Shown: piece after piece, positions 33,745-44,792 of the stretch | How the letters are laid out: every line of letters starts with the position of its first letter | Numbering within the stretch: position 1 is the first letter of the stretch | Assembly (NCBI GenBank): GCA_949361645.1 | Contig: OX442430.1 | Coordinates: forward strand, 6,250,543-6,314,542 | Direction: 5' to 3' | Source of the DNA: Spongilla lacustris | Lineage: Eukaryota; Porifera; Demospongiae; Spongillida; Spongillidae | Length of the DNA: 64,000 nt | The notes under the pieces: model-generated | Database searches by the model: none | What the model was told of the DNA's origin: nothing | What the model saw: the letters and a program-made list of their open reading frames with translations, nothing else | Made by a program: the position numbers and the translations under genes

Positions 33745-34075
33745 GGATGATATATATCTTAGGAGAGACCGGGCATTGTTAAGTGTTAAGTTCAGGCGGC
33801 CATACAAGTTAGAGACCACCTTGGACTTGGGGGTGTTGGTCCTTGTGGCAAGGAGTGAAGCAAGTCTTGAGATAGCTTCCCTGCCCCAATTAAGCTCCAT
33901 ATGATTCCACCACAAGCGGAATACAAGTCCATCCCAGCTCAGAGCACTTAGCATCATTAGCTGAGTGCTTTCTTAGCTCTGCAGCAACTGCTGCTGACCC
34001 TGCTGTGAGACCCGCTTCAGAGAGAAGGGGTGGGTTTAGCGGAGAAGTCACAGAAAGGTCAAAAGCAGCAGGCTT
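33745..34075 (-). pseudogene. Retroelement C-terminal fragment (reverse-transcriptase ORF end)
   Basis: Reading from ~34075 down: GKPAAFDLSVTSPLNPPLLS, then AAELRKHSANDAKCSELGWT and CIPLVVESYG. After a one-base frameshift and a stop, WGREAISRLASLLATRT and SNLYGRLNLTLNNARSLLR follow. The pattern (DLSVTSPL, CxELGW, PLVVESYG-WG) is the C-terminal region found in many invertebrate retroelement polyproteins. No catalytic RT domain remains. A second, different fragment of this class lies at 56422. Confidence 0.7.
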
Positions 34076-34235
34076 GCCACAGAAGCTAGGATTATATATA
34101 TGTTTAAAACCCCTCCTCTAATACGGCCCCTACGCCCCTTTTGCACTTATGCGAAACCACAATCAGCTCCAAGCAGTAATGAATATATAATCTTTATCAC
34201 AATATTACATCTGCATTATTAGTAGGTGTAGTAGT

Positions 34236-34351
34236 GTAGTCTCGGCCCCAGACCCAACGGACGCAGCTGCGGATGGATTACATCACCTGACGCGTAGCGG
34301 TGGATGTAATCCATCCGCAGCTGCGTCCGTTGGGTCTGGGGCCGAGACTAC
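34236..34351. repeat. 116-bp perfect hairpin (MITE-like)
   Basis: A 49-bp arm (GTAGTCTCGGCCCCAGACCC... to TTACATC) is perfectly complemented across an 18-bp loop. Nothing else in the window matches it. It is a recent palindromic insertion or a foldback MITE, and its transcript would form a perfect duplex. Confidence 0.9.
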
Positions 34352-35336
34352 GCATAGTGGCGGCTGGAAGATGAGATCGGATAGATTACGATACCCGTAC
34401 AGTTTTTGTACATGTACGGTAGCGAATTACGACAGCGAATGCCTAATATAAAGATGCCTAATGAGAAGATCTATTCTCATAATATAACAATAAAGTCATA
34501 GTTATTTAATGGACCTTTTGCCTTCTGATGTCACAAATTAATTGGTTGTGATTGACATAACATAAGTCCTTATAGGAACTTCACGAAGAAACACAGTGTC
34601 ATAGTATATATAGAACTGCACATCATTGGTTTTCACCACTATATGCTGCTTTAAAATTTAATGAGCTCCTTTTGACATCTCCGTCTTATTATATGGTTTC
34701 ATGTGTATGCCCATATGCATGCTGTTATCAGTGTAATGCGCTGGCCATTGTTGAATAAAACGTTGAGCCGGCCTGGGTGTTAACACCTCCTGTCAGTGAA
34801 TTGAGTCCACTGCACTGGATTGAAGGAAACAGCAGGAGGTCATTGAGGACAGCTAGCTATATAGGAAGGAAGAAGATAGGAAAGAAAGGTGCCTGCATCA
34901 TTGGAGTGTTAATGAGCAGAGCATTAGCTAACTCTTCTATAATGTGCCATGGGTCATATACAACAAATGTAATCCGCCATTAAGTTGTTACTAATAAGAA
35001 AAGCTCACAACTAGATCAAACACACCAAATCTAGTATTATGCATGTATGTTATATGTACCTAGCTCACTTCTATTTTGATCCTCCATGCATACTCCGTCG
35101 TAATGATATTTGAACCGCGGAGTTAATTTGAACCGCTTCCGAAAAAACGAGATAATATCTCGGGATAGGAACGGGATTTCGCTATTGGACTTTTTTCTGT
35201 ATGTAGGTAATAGATTAACGGATCCCAAGACTATAAGTATTTGGCCACATGGGCGCGTAAAACAAAGGATTGGCGCACAAAAAGTTTTAATTTAATTGTT
35301 AAATTAGTCTTCCTAGCCGAAAAACGCGGCGTCATG
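34352..35336. other. Intergenic, nothing recognised
   Basis: No supported exon or RNA. 34777-34983 is a short open frame with no features. Confidence 0.4.
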
Positions 35337-35769
35337 GAGGGTAACGGTGGAGAGGGGGCAGCTGCAGAGGGGCCTAGAAGGAGCCCACGGGGTGGGGGAG
35401 CCATCGTGTCTTACGTGACACCTAAACATTCTCCTGGAGACGCTGCTAACGGCCGTGCTTGCCTTCAAGGCAGTCGAGGTCCCAAAGGGCTCCAAGAAAG
35501 CAGACTTGCAGAAGCTTGCCAAAGATGCCCTCAAGCTGCCCATGAGCAAGGAGCCTACTCCCTTGCTTGCTCTGCCTGCCCCACCTACATGCAACTCTAC
35601 CGTAGCCGCTGGGCAGCCGGGCCCGAGCTCCGCAGCTATGCCAGATGAGCCCGATGATGACGGGGGGTGGGGGGAGGAGGGAGCTATAGTGATTCAGACT
35701 CTGATACCGAATGATATGCCTCAATTTAGTAATGATGAGGGATCATGTGCTAGGGATGTAGGTGTGTGA
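35337..35769 (+). CDS. Unidentified protein, possibly SAP-like, with a frame change
   Basis: Two overlapping plus-strand frames look like one coding region. The first, from the ATG at 35334-35337, is Gly/Arg-rich (MEGNGGEGAAAEGPRRSPRG...). The second, open from ~35420 to the TGA at 35769, reads LLTAVLAFKAVEVPKGSKKA, then DLQKLAKDALKLPMSK, and ends acidic (PDEPDDDGGWGEEG). The middle (LxAFKAVxVPKGSKKADLQKL) resembles the helix-turn-helix pattern of SAP DNA-binding motifs. The switch near 35425-35455 implies a one-base indel or an unseen intron. Local GC is higher than in the neighbours. Family not established. Confidence 0.35.
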
Positions 35770-36227
35770 TCAATTAAAATTATCTGGATAGCATCAATTT
35801 TTGCATGAATATATCGTGATTTTTTCGCTCTGGTTCAAATTAAAAATTGCGCCTGGATTTCACTGGCCGGTTACATGTACATGTGAGCGCCTCTCATGCA
35901 TGCCAGGATCCCGCCTAGGACTAAGCATTCTTAAGTAATGTGAACGGTTTTTCGCAAATAGGTTCAAATATCATAACGGCGGAGTAGAGAAGTTGTGTGT
36001 ACAATGCTGCATGGGTCATGTCAGCCTGGGTGTAAACACCTCTTGAATTGAGTCCATTGCACGATACACAATAATGAATACAGTTCAGGGCAACGTCCGT
36101 CATATCTCAGTGATTGTCATCTAATTGTTTCTAATAAACACAAAGGGTATACTTCAACTGAATCTGTATATAGCCGGTTTTGTGTGTGCAACTGGCAATG
36201 ATAGACCCACTTTATCACTCATGCATT
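35770..36227. promoter_or_regulatory. Upstream region of short lid variant, with conserved element
   Basis: Contains AATGAATACAGTTCAGGGCA at 36073-36092, the element found before other lid genes, and a weak TATA-like CTGTATATAG near 36160. Earlier bases hold nothing recognised. Confidence 0.5.
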
Positions 36228-36407
36228 ATGTCGAAGAACGATTTGGTGAGCTGTGCCGTGGAACATGAGAGGCAGCACAATGCAAAAACAAAAGAGCGAT
36301 GCTCACTCGCACCGTCGAGCGACCGTCCCGCGAAACGTAGCACTAAAGTGATCGCCATCTATGTTATCACTACAGATATATGCATGAGTGCATACCAGCT
36401 GCTTTAA
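36228..36407 (+). pseudogene. Short lid-like variant (copy 8)
   Basis: Begins MSKNDLVSCAVEHERQHN, then KERCSLAPSSDRPAKR as in copies 4 and 11, and runs on to 59 codons. The lid helices are absent. It is the third, most diverged example of this truncated type. Confidence 0.5.
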
Positions 36408-36568
36408 AGGAGAGCGGAGCAGCTATATATAATATATTGTCTACTAATTGTTATACAATGCTGGGTCGGCGGGGGTGTATACCTTCTGAATTGAGTCCGT
36501 TGCACTATTACAGCGGGAATGAATACAGTTCAGTGCAAAGTCCTTGATTTTCAAACGGGTGTGATGTG

Positions 36569-36576
36569 TATATAAG
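36569..36576 (+). promoter_or_regulatory. TATA box of lid copy 9
   Basis: TATATAAG, 70 bp before the start codon and ~30 bp after the conserved upstream element. The same arrangement occurs before copies 12 (39182) and 14 (43958). Confidence 0.6.
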
Positions 36577-36645
36577 TAAACATACAGCACTGATCATCAT
36601 CCGAGTCGATCCGACAAGCGAAGACTTGAAAAGCTGGTATACATT

Positions 36646-36888
36646 ATGTCGAGGAAGGATTTGGTGAACTGTGTCGTGGAACTAAGAGGCAGCACGGAGG
36701 AGGCTAAGCAACATCTTAGCGAGCATGACCGCAAAGCATTGCTGGATAAGTCCGATGAGGTGATCATGTGGCTACACAAGAACAAGTCTGCAGAGGAGCA
36801 GCATCATGCAGAAAAGCTGAAGGAACTGGAGAAGTTGGTAACACCGATCAACGCGAAGCTTAAGGACTGTTCTCACATCGCAAGATAG
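36646..36888 (+). CDS. Free-standing Hsp70 C-terminal lid-like protein (copy 9)
   Basis: 80 aa, MSRKDLVNCVVELRGSTEEA, then LSEHDRKALLDKSDEVIMWL and KLKELEKLVTPINAKLKDC. The promoter-like region is complete: conserved element at 36520-36539, TATATAAG at 36569-36576, start 70 bp further on. The 3' flank equals bases 1-161 of the window. It differs from copies 3 and 12 at a few residues (K4, N8, EEQHHAEK). Confidence 0.77.
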   Translation: MSRKDLVNCVVELRGSTEEAKQHLSEHDRKALLDKSDEVIMWLHKNKSAEEQHHAEKLKELEKLVTPINAKLKDCSHIAR

Positions 36889-37138
36889 ACATTAGATTTG
36901 TCACGTGCCACTGTCACTTTTACTGAACGTGTACTGGCACCCAGCCTGGCGTGGAAGGTGCATGCGCATTACCGTCATTGATTTATAATTGAGCGACCTG
37001 AAGGTGATAGATACTAAGGGATCGAGTTGCTACCGCGTGGCCCGGTACTAGATTAATGCTCACGTGGTACTTGTGAATAGCAACATATTATGCACGCTTG
37101 AACAATGTTGATTTTGGCTGACGTTCAGACGCATCATT

Positions 37139-37164
37139 CAGGGGTGGATCCAGGAATTTGGAAA

Positions 37165-37202
<38 letters not shown>

Positions 37203-37310
37203 AGAGGCGCCGCCCCGGGGAGGGTGTGGGAGGGGGGCACCGCTCCCGCCCAGCTAGGGGGTATGGGGGAGCGCTGCAAGCTCCCCCATCGGGGCCTGGG
37301 GCAGAAGCCT
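37139..37310. mobile_element. hAT-like remnant with poly-G tract
   Basis: Begins CAGGGGTGGATCCAGGAATT, enters a ~30-bp G tract (37166-37195) and a GC-rich interior shared with 162-405. No transposase. Confidence 0.55.
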
Positions 37311-37511
37311 ACGCGTTTTGGGTTGTAAAAGCTCCGAAAACTACGCAAAAAAGCAAGCCTGTTAAATAGTAGTTATACGTGTGCAATGCATGTATTTTTT
37401 CACAAGAAATACATATTAGTTGTAGTAACTGCCAAAGTACCAGTTTATAGCGTTCGTACTTTTAAAATGTAAGTACTAAATATAGCTCAGCTTTTATACG
37501 TGATGCGATGC

Positions 37512-37711
37512 NNNNNNNNNNNNNNNNNNNNNNNNNNNNNNNNNNNNNNNNNNNNNNNNNNNNNNNNNNNNNNNNNNNNNNNNNNNNNNNNNNNNNNNNN
37601 NNNNNNNNNNNNNNNNNNNNNNNNNNNNNNNNNNNNNNNNNNNNNNNNNNNNNNNNNNNNNNNNNNNNNNNNNNNNNNNNNNNNNNNNNNNNNNNNNNNN
37701 NNNNNNNNNNN
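37512..37711. other. Assembly gap of 200 N
   Basis: A run of exactly 200 N, which suggests a fixed-size scaffold gap. It truncates lid copy 10. Confidence 0.99.
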
Positions 37712-37843
37712 GGTGATTCTGTGGCTACACAAGAAACAAGTCTGCAGAGGAGCAGCATTGTGCAGAAAAGCTGAAGGAACTGGAGAAGTTGGGTAACACC
37801 GATCAACGCTAAGCTTAAGGGCTGTTCTCCGATTGCATTCTAG
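37712..37843 (+). pseudogene. Lid-like gene fragment at the gap (copy 10)
   Basis: The right-hand part of a lid gene follows the gap (VILWLHK..., then KAEGTGE in the wrong frame). Two single-base insertions relative to copies 5 and 14 (AAGAAACAAG and TTGGGTAAC) break the frame. Being next to the gap, these may be sequencing errors. Complement of copy 5 and its flank. Confidence 0.7.
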
Positions 37844-38138
37844 TGACGCAATTCATGTAGTTTCATTGCATTTGTTAGTAGTATTATGCATATCATCAAT
37901 TTTGATCCTCCATAGAGATGTAATGCTGCATGGTCACAGCCTGGTTGTCGACACCTCCTGAATCGAGTCAATTGCACTATATACACAGTAAATGAATACA
38001 GATCAGGGCAACATCATCCCGCCATGCATACCTGATTGTTTCTCAATAAACAAAAAATACTCTAACTGGATCTCTAGTTGTGTGTGTGTACATGTGCAAT
38101 TGGCAATGGTAGATCCACTTTATCAACACATATGGATT

Positions 38139-38246
38139 ATGTCGAGGAACGATTTGGTGAGCTGTGCAGTGGAACAGAGAGGCAGCACAAAAGAGCGATG
38201 TTCACTCGCACCGTCGAGTGACCGTCCCGCGAAACGTACACTGTAG
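38139..38246 (+). pseudogene. Short lid-like variant (copy 11)
   Basis: 35 codons identical in translation to copy 4 (MSRNDLVSCAVEQRGSTKER...). The complement lies at 26194-26301. Preservation of the truncated frame in both arms may only reflect recent duplication. Confidence 0.55.
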
Positions 38247-39239
38247 CACTCGTTAAACAAGAGTGATTGCCATCTACTATCACTGTAGATATGCACGCGA
38301 TACAGATATGAAAACTTAGAGTCGGTCATAAATATTATCTCATCGATATTGCAAAAAGGTACATTGTCCAACGGAAGTCTTCATACTAGCTGGCATGGAG
38401 ATAAGAGGAGAGATTGATTTCAAAAAGTTATACACTGACTGTGGAGGGACAATTATGTGTGATGTAGTCAATCAATTCATCTTCTTGATCAAACTGCATG
38501 AAGTCCCTCCGAGGAAGGAAGAGGTTGGGCGCCTCTTATAGGCGGCATGCACTGAACTATATATGCTACCTGCATGGATAGGTGGGGAGCACTTATTGGA
38601 GAACACAGCTTCAGTAGGGAGATATGTTTGGATGTGTGTATACATCAGTCATTACCTTGCCTTCAATACAAGACAATGCTATATCTAGTAGAGAGGGAGT
38701 GACGTGTATTTTCTCCTATATTCAATCACAGACTATATTCCAACCACAACCCTCCTTATACTAGTATACAATCTACAGTAATTATATATGTAGAATTTAG
38801 TTGCGCGGTTATAACAGTGCATGGTTGCATGTAACTTGTAAGGAAGCCGGCTGTATATAAAGGATAAGGAAGTCAGTTATATATACCTCTATATAATCGT
38901 GCATTTCACATGCCACAACTATAGACCAAAGACTCCTATCTCTAGCTCTTCTAGTATATTATCCGTCATACCTATACCGATTACATGCATGTACTGCTAC
39001 GATTTTTAAAGTTATACAATGCTGCATGCGGTCGGCGTGGCCCCGTGGGTATATGACATGGGTGTCAACACCTTCTGAACTGAGTCAGTTGCACTGTTAT
39101 ACAGCTGTAATGAATACAGTTCAGTGCAAAGTCCTTATAATTGATACTCAGGCTTGCATGATTTTCAAACGGAGCGGTGTGTATATAAATAAGCAAAAAG
39201 CCAGGATTGAAGAAAAGACTAGAAAAGCTGGTATATATT
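38247..39239. repeat. Right arm of inverted duplication and upstream region of copy 12
   Basis: Complement of ~25300-26190. Includes the conserved element at 39111-39130 and TATATAAA at 39182-39189, part of which is deleted in the left arm. Confidence 0.7.
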
Positions 39240-39482
39240 ATGTCGAGGAGCGATTTAGTGAGCTGTGTCGTGGAACTGAGAGGCAGCACGGAGGAGGCTA
39301 AGCAACATCTTAGCGAGCATGACCGCAAAGCATTGCTGGACAAGACTGATGAGGTGATTATGTGGCTACACAAGAACAAGTCTGCAGAGGGCCATCATCA
39401 CGCTGAAAAACTGAAGGAACTGGAGAAGTTGGTAACACCAATCAACGCGAAGCTTAAGGACTGTTCTCAGATTGCAAAATAG
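39240..39482 (+). CDS. Free-standing Hsp70 C-terminal lid-like protein (copy 12)
   Basis: 80 aa, counterpart of copy 3 in the other arm with a few substitutions (DHK to DRK, DKS to DKT, CSHIAR to CSQIAK). An upstream in-frame ATG at 39207 would add 11 residues (MKKRLEKLVYI), but MSR at 39240 is conserved across the family. It has the full TATA and upstream element. Confidence 0.77.
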   Translation: MSRSDLVSCVVELRGSTEEAKQHLSEHDRKALLDKTDEVIMWLHKNKSAEGHHHAEKLKELEKLVTPINAKLKDCSQIAK

Positions 39483-42400
39483 ACACTAGATTTGTCACGT
39501 GCCACTGTCACTTTTGCTGTAACGTGGATGATACTATACGATACTTGATCTTAAATTTTTTTCGGCAATTGTACAATTCTCTTGATTTTTGTAGCCTATA
39601 TACTAGCTATAGTGGTATAATAATAATCAAAATAAAATAAAAAAACGGATTAAGCTTTACTAGCTATCTGGCAATAAGTAGCATTGAAAATGAAGTGTGT
39701 CAAGTTATTTTCAGGCCCGCACTCTTTAATTTTCTATCATTGCTCCAAACACACAGTTTTTAGCCCATTTCTCCACTGTTTCGCAACGGATTGCGCTGAT
39801 CGTTGATACATATATGCAGCGTTGCACCTTGCACCAAACTGCGCAGTCCGATTTCGAACCCGGGACACAGTTTGAGTTCTGCTTGCCAACGAAGGCCAAT
39901 TTGAGGTGGAAAAGTGTTAGGTCAGGATTTTCTTTAGGCACATTTTATCCTGCCTAAAAGTGAGCATGTAGGCAGTCAAATGGTATCTGTATCGGAATCA
40001 GACGCTTCAAGTTGGAAGGTTGAAAAACAGCGGACATATTGAAATGAATATCATTTGTTAATGACGTCATTGCTAAACATGACTGAAAGTGGTTGTGCTG
40101 ATCAGAGCCAAAACGATTCTTTTCAGAAGCAAGAAGAGCAAGCTTCCTTCGTAGGAGAAAGCAGTTGCCACCAATATGGGAGCTGCTGATGAACTTGTTA
40201 CGCACTTGTACGCATGGCACCCAGCCTACCGTCATGATATAATTGAGCGACCTGAAAGTGATAAAATGATACGGGCTGCAAGAGGGAATTGCCAGAGCGT
40301 GGCCTGGGTACGAGATTAATGCTCACGTGGTACCTATTATGAATATGTAAGCTATATACCATAATAAGGGCACAGGAAAAAAAAATTACGGTTAATTCAA
40401 CAACCGCTTTCCCTTTACAAGTTATTAAAGTTTCTCCACAGCTCAGTAATGCGAATAAAACTGCAACACTAACTAGTCCTCTTTGATAGTAAGTGAACTG
40501 CAGGGCATTGGACAGGGGCCCACCGGCAATACGCACCTGCAACGTGACATTTAGCAGGTTGGGGAAGAACATTGGGATGGCTGGGGTCACGCAGTTGAGC
40601 ACACCCTGGTTGACGATTCCCTGGATGCACAATTTATAAGACGGACCGTGTTTCCTAGGGAGTTGGGTCCGGGTAGGTACTTTCAAATCATTTCACGTAA
40701 CGTACTTCCGCATATTCAAATATCTGCCATATAAAAATTGTGACTGGTTTTTACGAAGGTTAAGAGAGGTAGGTATTTTAGAAAATCTAGTTCTCGATAT
40801 AGTTTAAAGACGATAAAACTTGAAATTTGCCTGGATTATGAAGCTTTGAGCGCTCTTTCACGCAGTATTGTATATAAAATCGTACGCAATATCCAAGTTA
40901 AGGATGTACTGCTTTCTAATTAGAGTATAAAGTCAACATTGTTTATTTTCTCTTCCAATGATGGGACCTCCTCAAAAACGTCAAAAAACGTTGCAGGCAA
41001 GCAATTCCTATCTACCATGAAACTTTTATGCGCAATGGCTCGTTTTTAGCTCGCCGTTGAATGTGTCACAGCCATGTCATCGCATATCACATTAAAACAG
41101 AATTTGGTTTTCATACAATGGAATCAACACTCTGTTAGGAGAAATAGTAATTGGATTTATAATACACTTCTTTGGAGATTTGTGTATGTAATCCAATCAA
41201 CCTTAGAGTCACATTATTTTGAGGGTACATACTCGGGACCTATGTATAAACAACTTGCATCGTTGTATTGGTCTATGAGCGTTATTATATGCAACTTTCA
41301 GAATTTTTGGACTTTGCGCAATGATTTATTTTCGCCACAGACCAAGTTATAGGATTGCGGGAGATTCATACAAAAACTGTTTGATCAGCCTGAAATGTGA
41401 ATGCTTAATATGATTCAATCACATGTCATATCTCTTTTCAAGTAAAGCTGCTTCAGTACGTAATATGCTATCTGAACAGACCCTTGCCGGTCTTGTTGAT
41501 TACCATGTTCGGCATGCACCTAATAAAACAATTCAAACACTATCCTGGTATTTGGGCAAAGCTAATAAAATTTCATTGTTATTTTTAAAAAGAGAGCAAG
41601 ATTTACAGCAAAGAAAAGCCAATGATCAACTGAGAACAAAAACTAAACAGTATACAGACTTCAAGAAGAACAAAGTAAGCAAGATAACTTACGTTTCCAG
41701 AGGCAAAACTGAAAAAAAAAAGGTAAAGCTAATACTTTCCATATTATAGTTCATGCAACTGAAATACTGAGAAGAAACATTTCCTCAAATCTCAACAGAT
41801 ACATTGGAATTTATTTTTTAAATAGTTGTTAAAATCCCTTCATGGCTATTAGCTAAATGCATAGAGCAGGAGTGGAATTAACATCTCACCTGGAATGAAA
41901 AAAAAATTACTGAATGGAAAAGTGCTGTTTGAAAAGAACAGTAAATGAGATATGAAATTAATCATTTCATATTGGACAGTGGAATAAACTGAAGATGATG
42001 GAGAAGATGAATCTATATTATACATTTATGCAGTTCATAAAGATTTAGTTGTGCTTGTGTATAAGCGTGTACTATTCATATGTTTTATTAATTTATACAA
42101 TTTACACAATTTAGCATTCAACACGTACCCCAATGTCTTTCAGATCATTTATTACTTGTGAAAATTTGGTTTTTAAATTGTTTAAAAACATTCAAACGGA
42201 CGTGAAAAATATAGTTTTATGCATTGATAAATGCACGTTGAAATTCCACTATACAACTTATAAGGAAATACTAATACACATTCGTTGTATATAGGCCTAC
42301 AACATGCCATTCTCCATATGAAATTTGGAATCGAAATGTTGAAAGACAAAATTCTTATGAACGTTTGACTATCGGCAAATTCGGCATTACGGGGATCACA

Positions 42401-43011
42401 GTTTTTATAGTATATCCGCATCAATCACCATACATGTACACTGATTGTTTTATCGGTACTTAAAGGCCCGTTTCTCCGGTCGGTTAGGATTAAGCTACAA
42501 AAAAGATAAAAACTGTTTTAAAAACCATTCAATATGGTTTTTAAACTGATGCATTTAGTTTTGCGTGAATATCTTTTTGAAACTTTTTTTAAAGTACCTA
42601 CTTACTAAGGGTATACGGTCCCCCGGCCCGCACCGTATACCCTATGATACCGGGTTTGCCCGCCGGCCGGTCACAAGCCGGAGCCTGCATGGGGCAACCA
42701 TCATCAATAGACATGCGCCACTTCAATCATCTCGCTTTAATAGTAATCATTAGATTCCAGTGTTGCCTCGCGATAATATGTCGACACCATGCACACTATC
42801 GAGCTCGACGTTGATATTTTGTAATTGCAAATACGGTGTCAGTATCGCGGCAACCCTATAGTACGTCGCATTTTTTTTGTTGTTATCATATGCGACATTC
42901 GTTACGTTCTTACATATAGACACATTACACATTATACAGCAAATGCAACTGGAAATAGACGTCCATGCCTGCCAGTCACTAACTGCATTCTCATATCAGA
43001 TCAGTATTTTA
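39483..43011. repeat. Right arm of the inverted duplication without E2, MITE or gypsy
   Basis: Complement of 11952-13456, 17891-18240 and 23439-25052. It shows the empty target sites of E2 (~41491) and of the MITE (~41141). No gene supported. A lysine-rich 108-codon frame at 41423-41749 crosses the E2 empty site; its complement arm is interrupted by E2, and no family is recognised. Confidence 0.85.
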
Positions 43012-43246
43012 TAGGACCGCCATGACACTTATAGCGTTGATTGGCGTCACCAACTTCTCCAGTTCCTTCAGTTTTTCAGCGTGATGGTGGCCCTCTGCAG
43101 ACTTGTTCTTGTGCAGCCAGATAATCACCTCATCGGCCTTTTCATGCATGCAACGACTTCAGGTCATGCTCGCTAAGATGTTCCTTAGCTTCCTCCGCGC
43201 TGCCTTTCAGTTCCACAACACAGCTTTCCAATTCGCTCCTCGACAT
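43012..43246 (-). pseudogene. Lid-like gene, frameshifted (copy 13)
   Basis: Complement of copy 2 with a 4-base CATG insertion at about 43145-43150 and a 2-base insertion near the 3' end, both shifting the frame. N-terminus MSRSELESCVVELKGSAEEA intact. Inactive as written. Confidence 0.78.
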
Positions 43247-44003
43247 AACTTTTCATGTTAAGAGTTCACTGGCTGTTTACATATACCTTAATTACTGTTG
43301 TGCACACAACAATGTAAATTAATCCGCGGTTAGGACGTTGCACTGAACTGTATTCATTATTGTGCATAGGTCGGTAGACCGGGGTATACGATCAGCACAA
43401 AAAAAAACATTGTAAGAGAAGGCGGCGAAGGGACGTTCCCCGGCCCTATTAAATACGTCATGCATCAAAAGGTTGGTAGATCGTTTTGCATTGATCTCTA
43501 CTGTTCCCGAATTCGTTTGGTCCCAAAACACAAAGGCCTATATTAATTGATACATGACCGAAGGAAATCATATTCACAGTGGGAGGGACTTGGGCTTCCC
43601 CCAGCTGCTTTAATTTGAAAAGGAAATGAAACTTTCATAACACGTGCACTAAAAGCGGCAGAAATAATGGCCAATGGATATATAACTGTAACATAATTAT
43701 ATTCGTTACTTGACTGCATGGCCTGGCAGGCCGGGACTCACCCACAAGGCAAGCTCACTACAATTTTGATCCTCTTAGGGAGAGATCCATAGAGAAGTTG
43801 TGTACAATGCTGCATGCATGGGTCAGCCTGGGTGTCTACACCTCCTGAATTGAGTTCATTGCACTGTTACACCAGAATACATAGTAATGAATACAGTTCA
43901 GTGCAACGTCCGTCATACCTCATTTTCATCTAATTGTTTTTCAATAAACCCAAACGGTATATAAGTAATCTATACAGCCAGTGACTTCACGCTTTAGCAC
44001 ATT
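43247..44003. promoter_or_regulatory. Intergenic region between head-to-head copies 13 and 14
   Basis: Conserved element on the minus strand at 43337-43356 (for copy 13) and on the plus strand at 43888-43907 (for copy 14). TATATAAG at 43958-43965 lies 39 bp before the copy 14 start. No gene in between. Confidence 0.6.
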
Positions 44004-44246
44004 ATGTCGAGAAACGATTTGGTGAGCTGTGTCGTGGATCTGAGAGGCAGCGCGGAGGAGGCTAGGCAACATCTTAGCGAGCATGACCACAAAACATTGC
44101 TGGACAAGTCCGATGAGGTGATTATCTGGCTACACAAGAACAAGTCTGGAGAGGAGCAGCATTGTTCAGAAAAGCTGAAGGAACTGGAGAAGTTGGTAAC
44201 ACCGATCAACGCGAAGCTTAAGGGCTGCACTCCGATTGCAAAATAG
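44004..44246 (+). CDS. Free-standing Hsp70 C-terminal lid-like protein (copy 14)
   Basis: 80 aa, MSRNDLVSCVVDLRGSAEEA, then LSEHDHKTLLDKSDEVIIWL, KNKSGEEQHCSEKLKELEKL and VTPINAKLKGC. Closest to copy 5. Complete TATA and conserved element upstream. Head to head with decayed copy 13. Its 3' half and flank are shared with the truncated copy 6. Confidence 0.77.
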   Translation: MSRNDLVSCVVDLRGSAEEARQHLSEHDHKTLLDKSDEVIIWLHKNKSGEEQHCSEKLKELEKLVTPINAKLKGCTPIAK

Positions 44247-44792
44247 ACACTAGATTTGTAACGTGCCACTGTCACTTTTACTGTAACGTGAATGATACTA
44301 CTGGCATCCAGCCTGGCGTGGAAGTGCATGCGCATTACCGTCATGATATATAATTGAGCGACCTGAAGATGATAAAATAATACATGCTGCAAGAGGGAGT
44401 TGCCACAGCGTGGCCTGGGTACGAGATTAATGCTCACGTGATACTTATTATGAATATGTAAGTTACGTACCACTGCTGGTTTCAATTGGACAAAAAGGGG
44501 AAAAAAAATTCATTACGGTTCAACATGCAACCGCTGTCTCTTTACAAGCTCATTAAAATGAACCGAAGCGTGCACGTGGTGACTCATGTATGTTTTACTA
44601 TAGTATTCGGTACTTTTAGTTTATTTAGCTCTATAGCTACGGTAATAACCTGTTTTTTGAGGAAAAGAATCTGCGATCCATCCCATTCACGTCTTTTGAT
44701 CGCTTGCCTCAATTCCGGCCTGCACGATCGCGTGTTGAAATACTAATTAACCACACATGCAAAATTGAATTTCGTTAATGGGAGGATTTGGT
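44247..44792 (+). repeat. Block D, right copy, first part
   Basis: Direct repeat of 27980-28545 with small indels. Ends abruptly where the 44793-48856 insertion begins. Confidence 0.85.

Noticed and set aside
10424..44246. Heat-shock elements upstream of lid genes
   Set aside because: Only spaced GAA/TTC words with the wrong spacing (for example GAATACAGTTC) were seen; no nGAAnnTTCn array.
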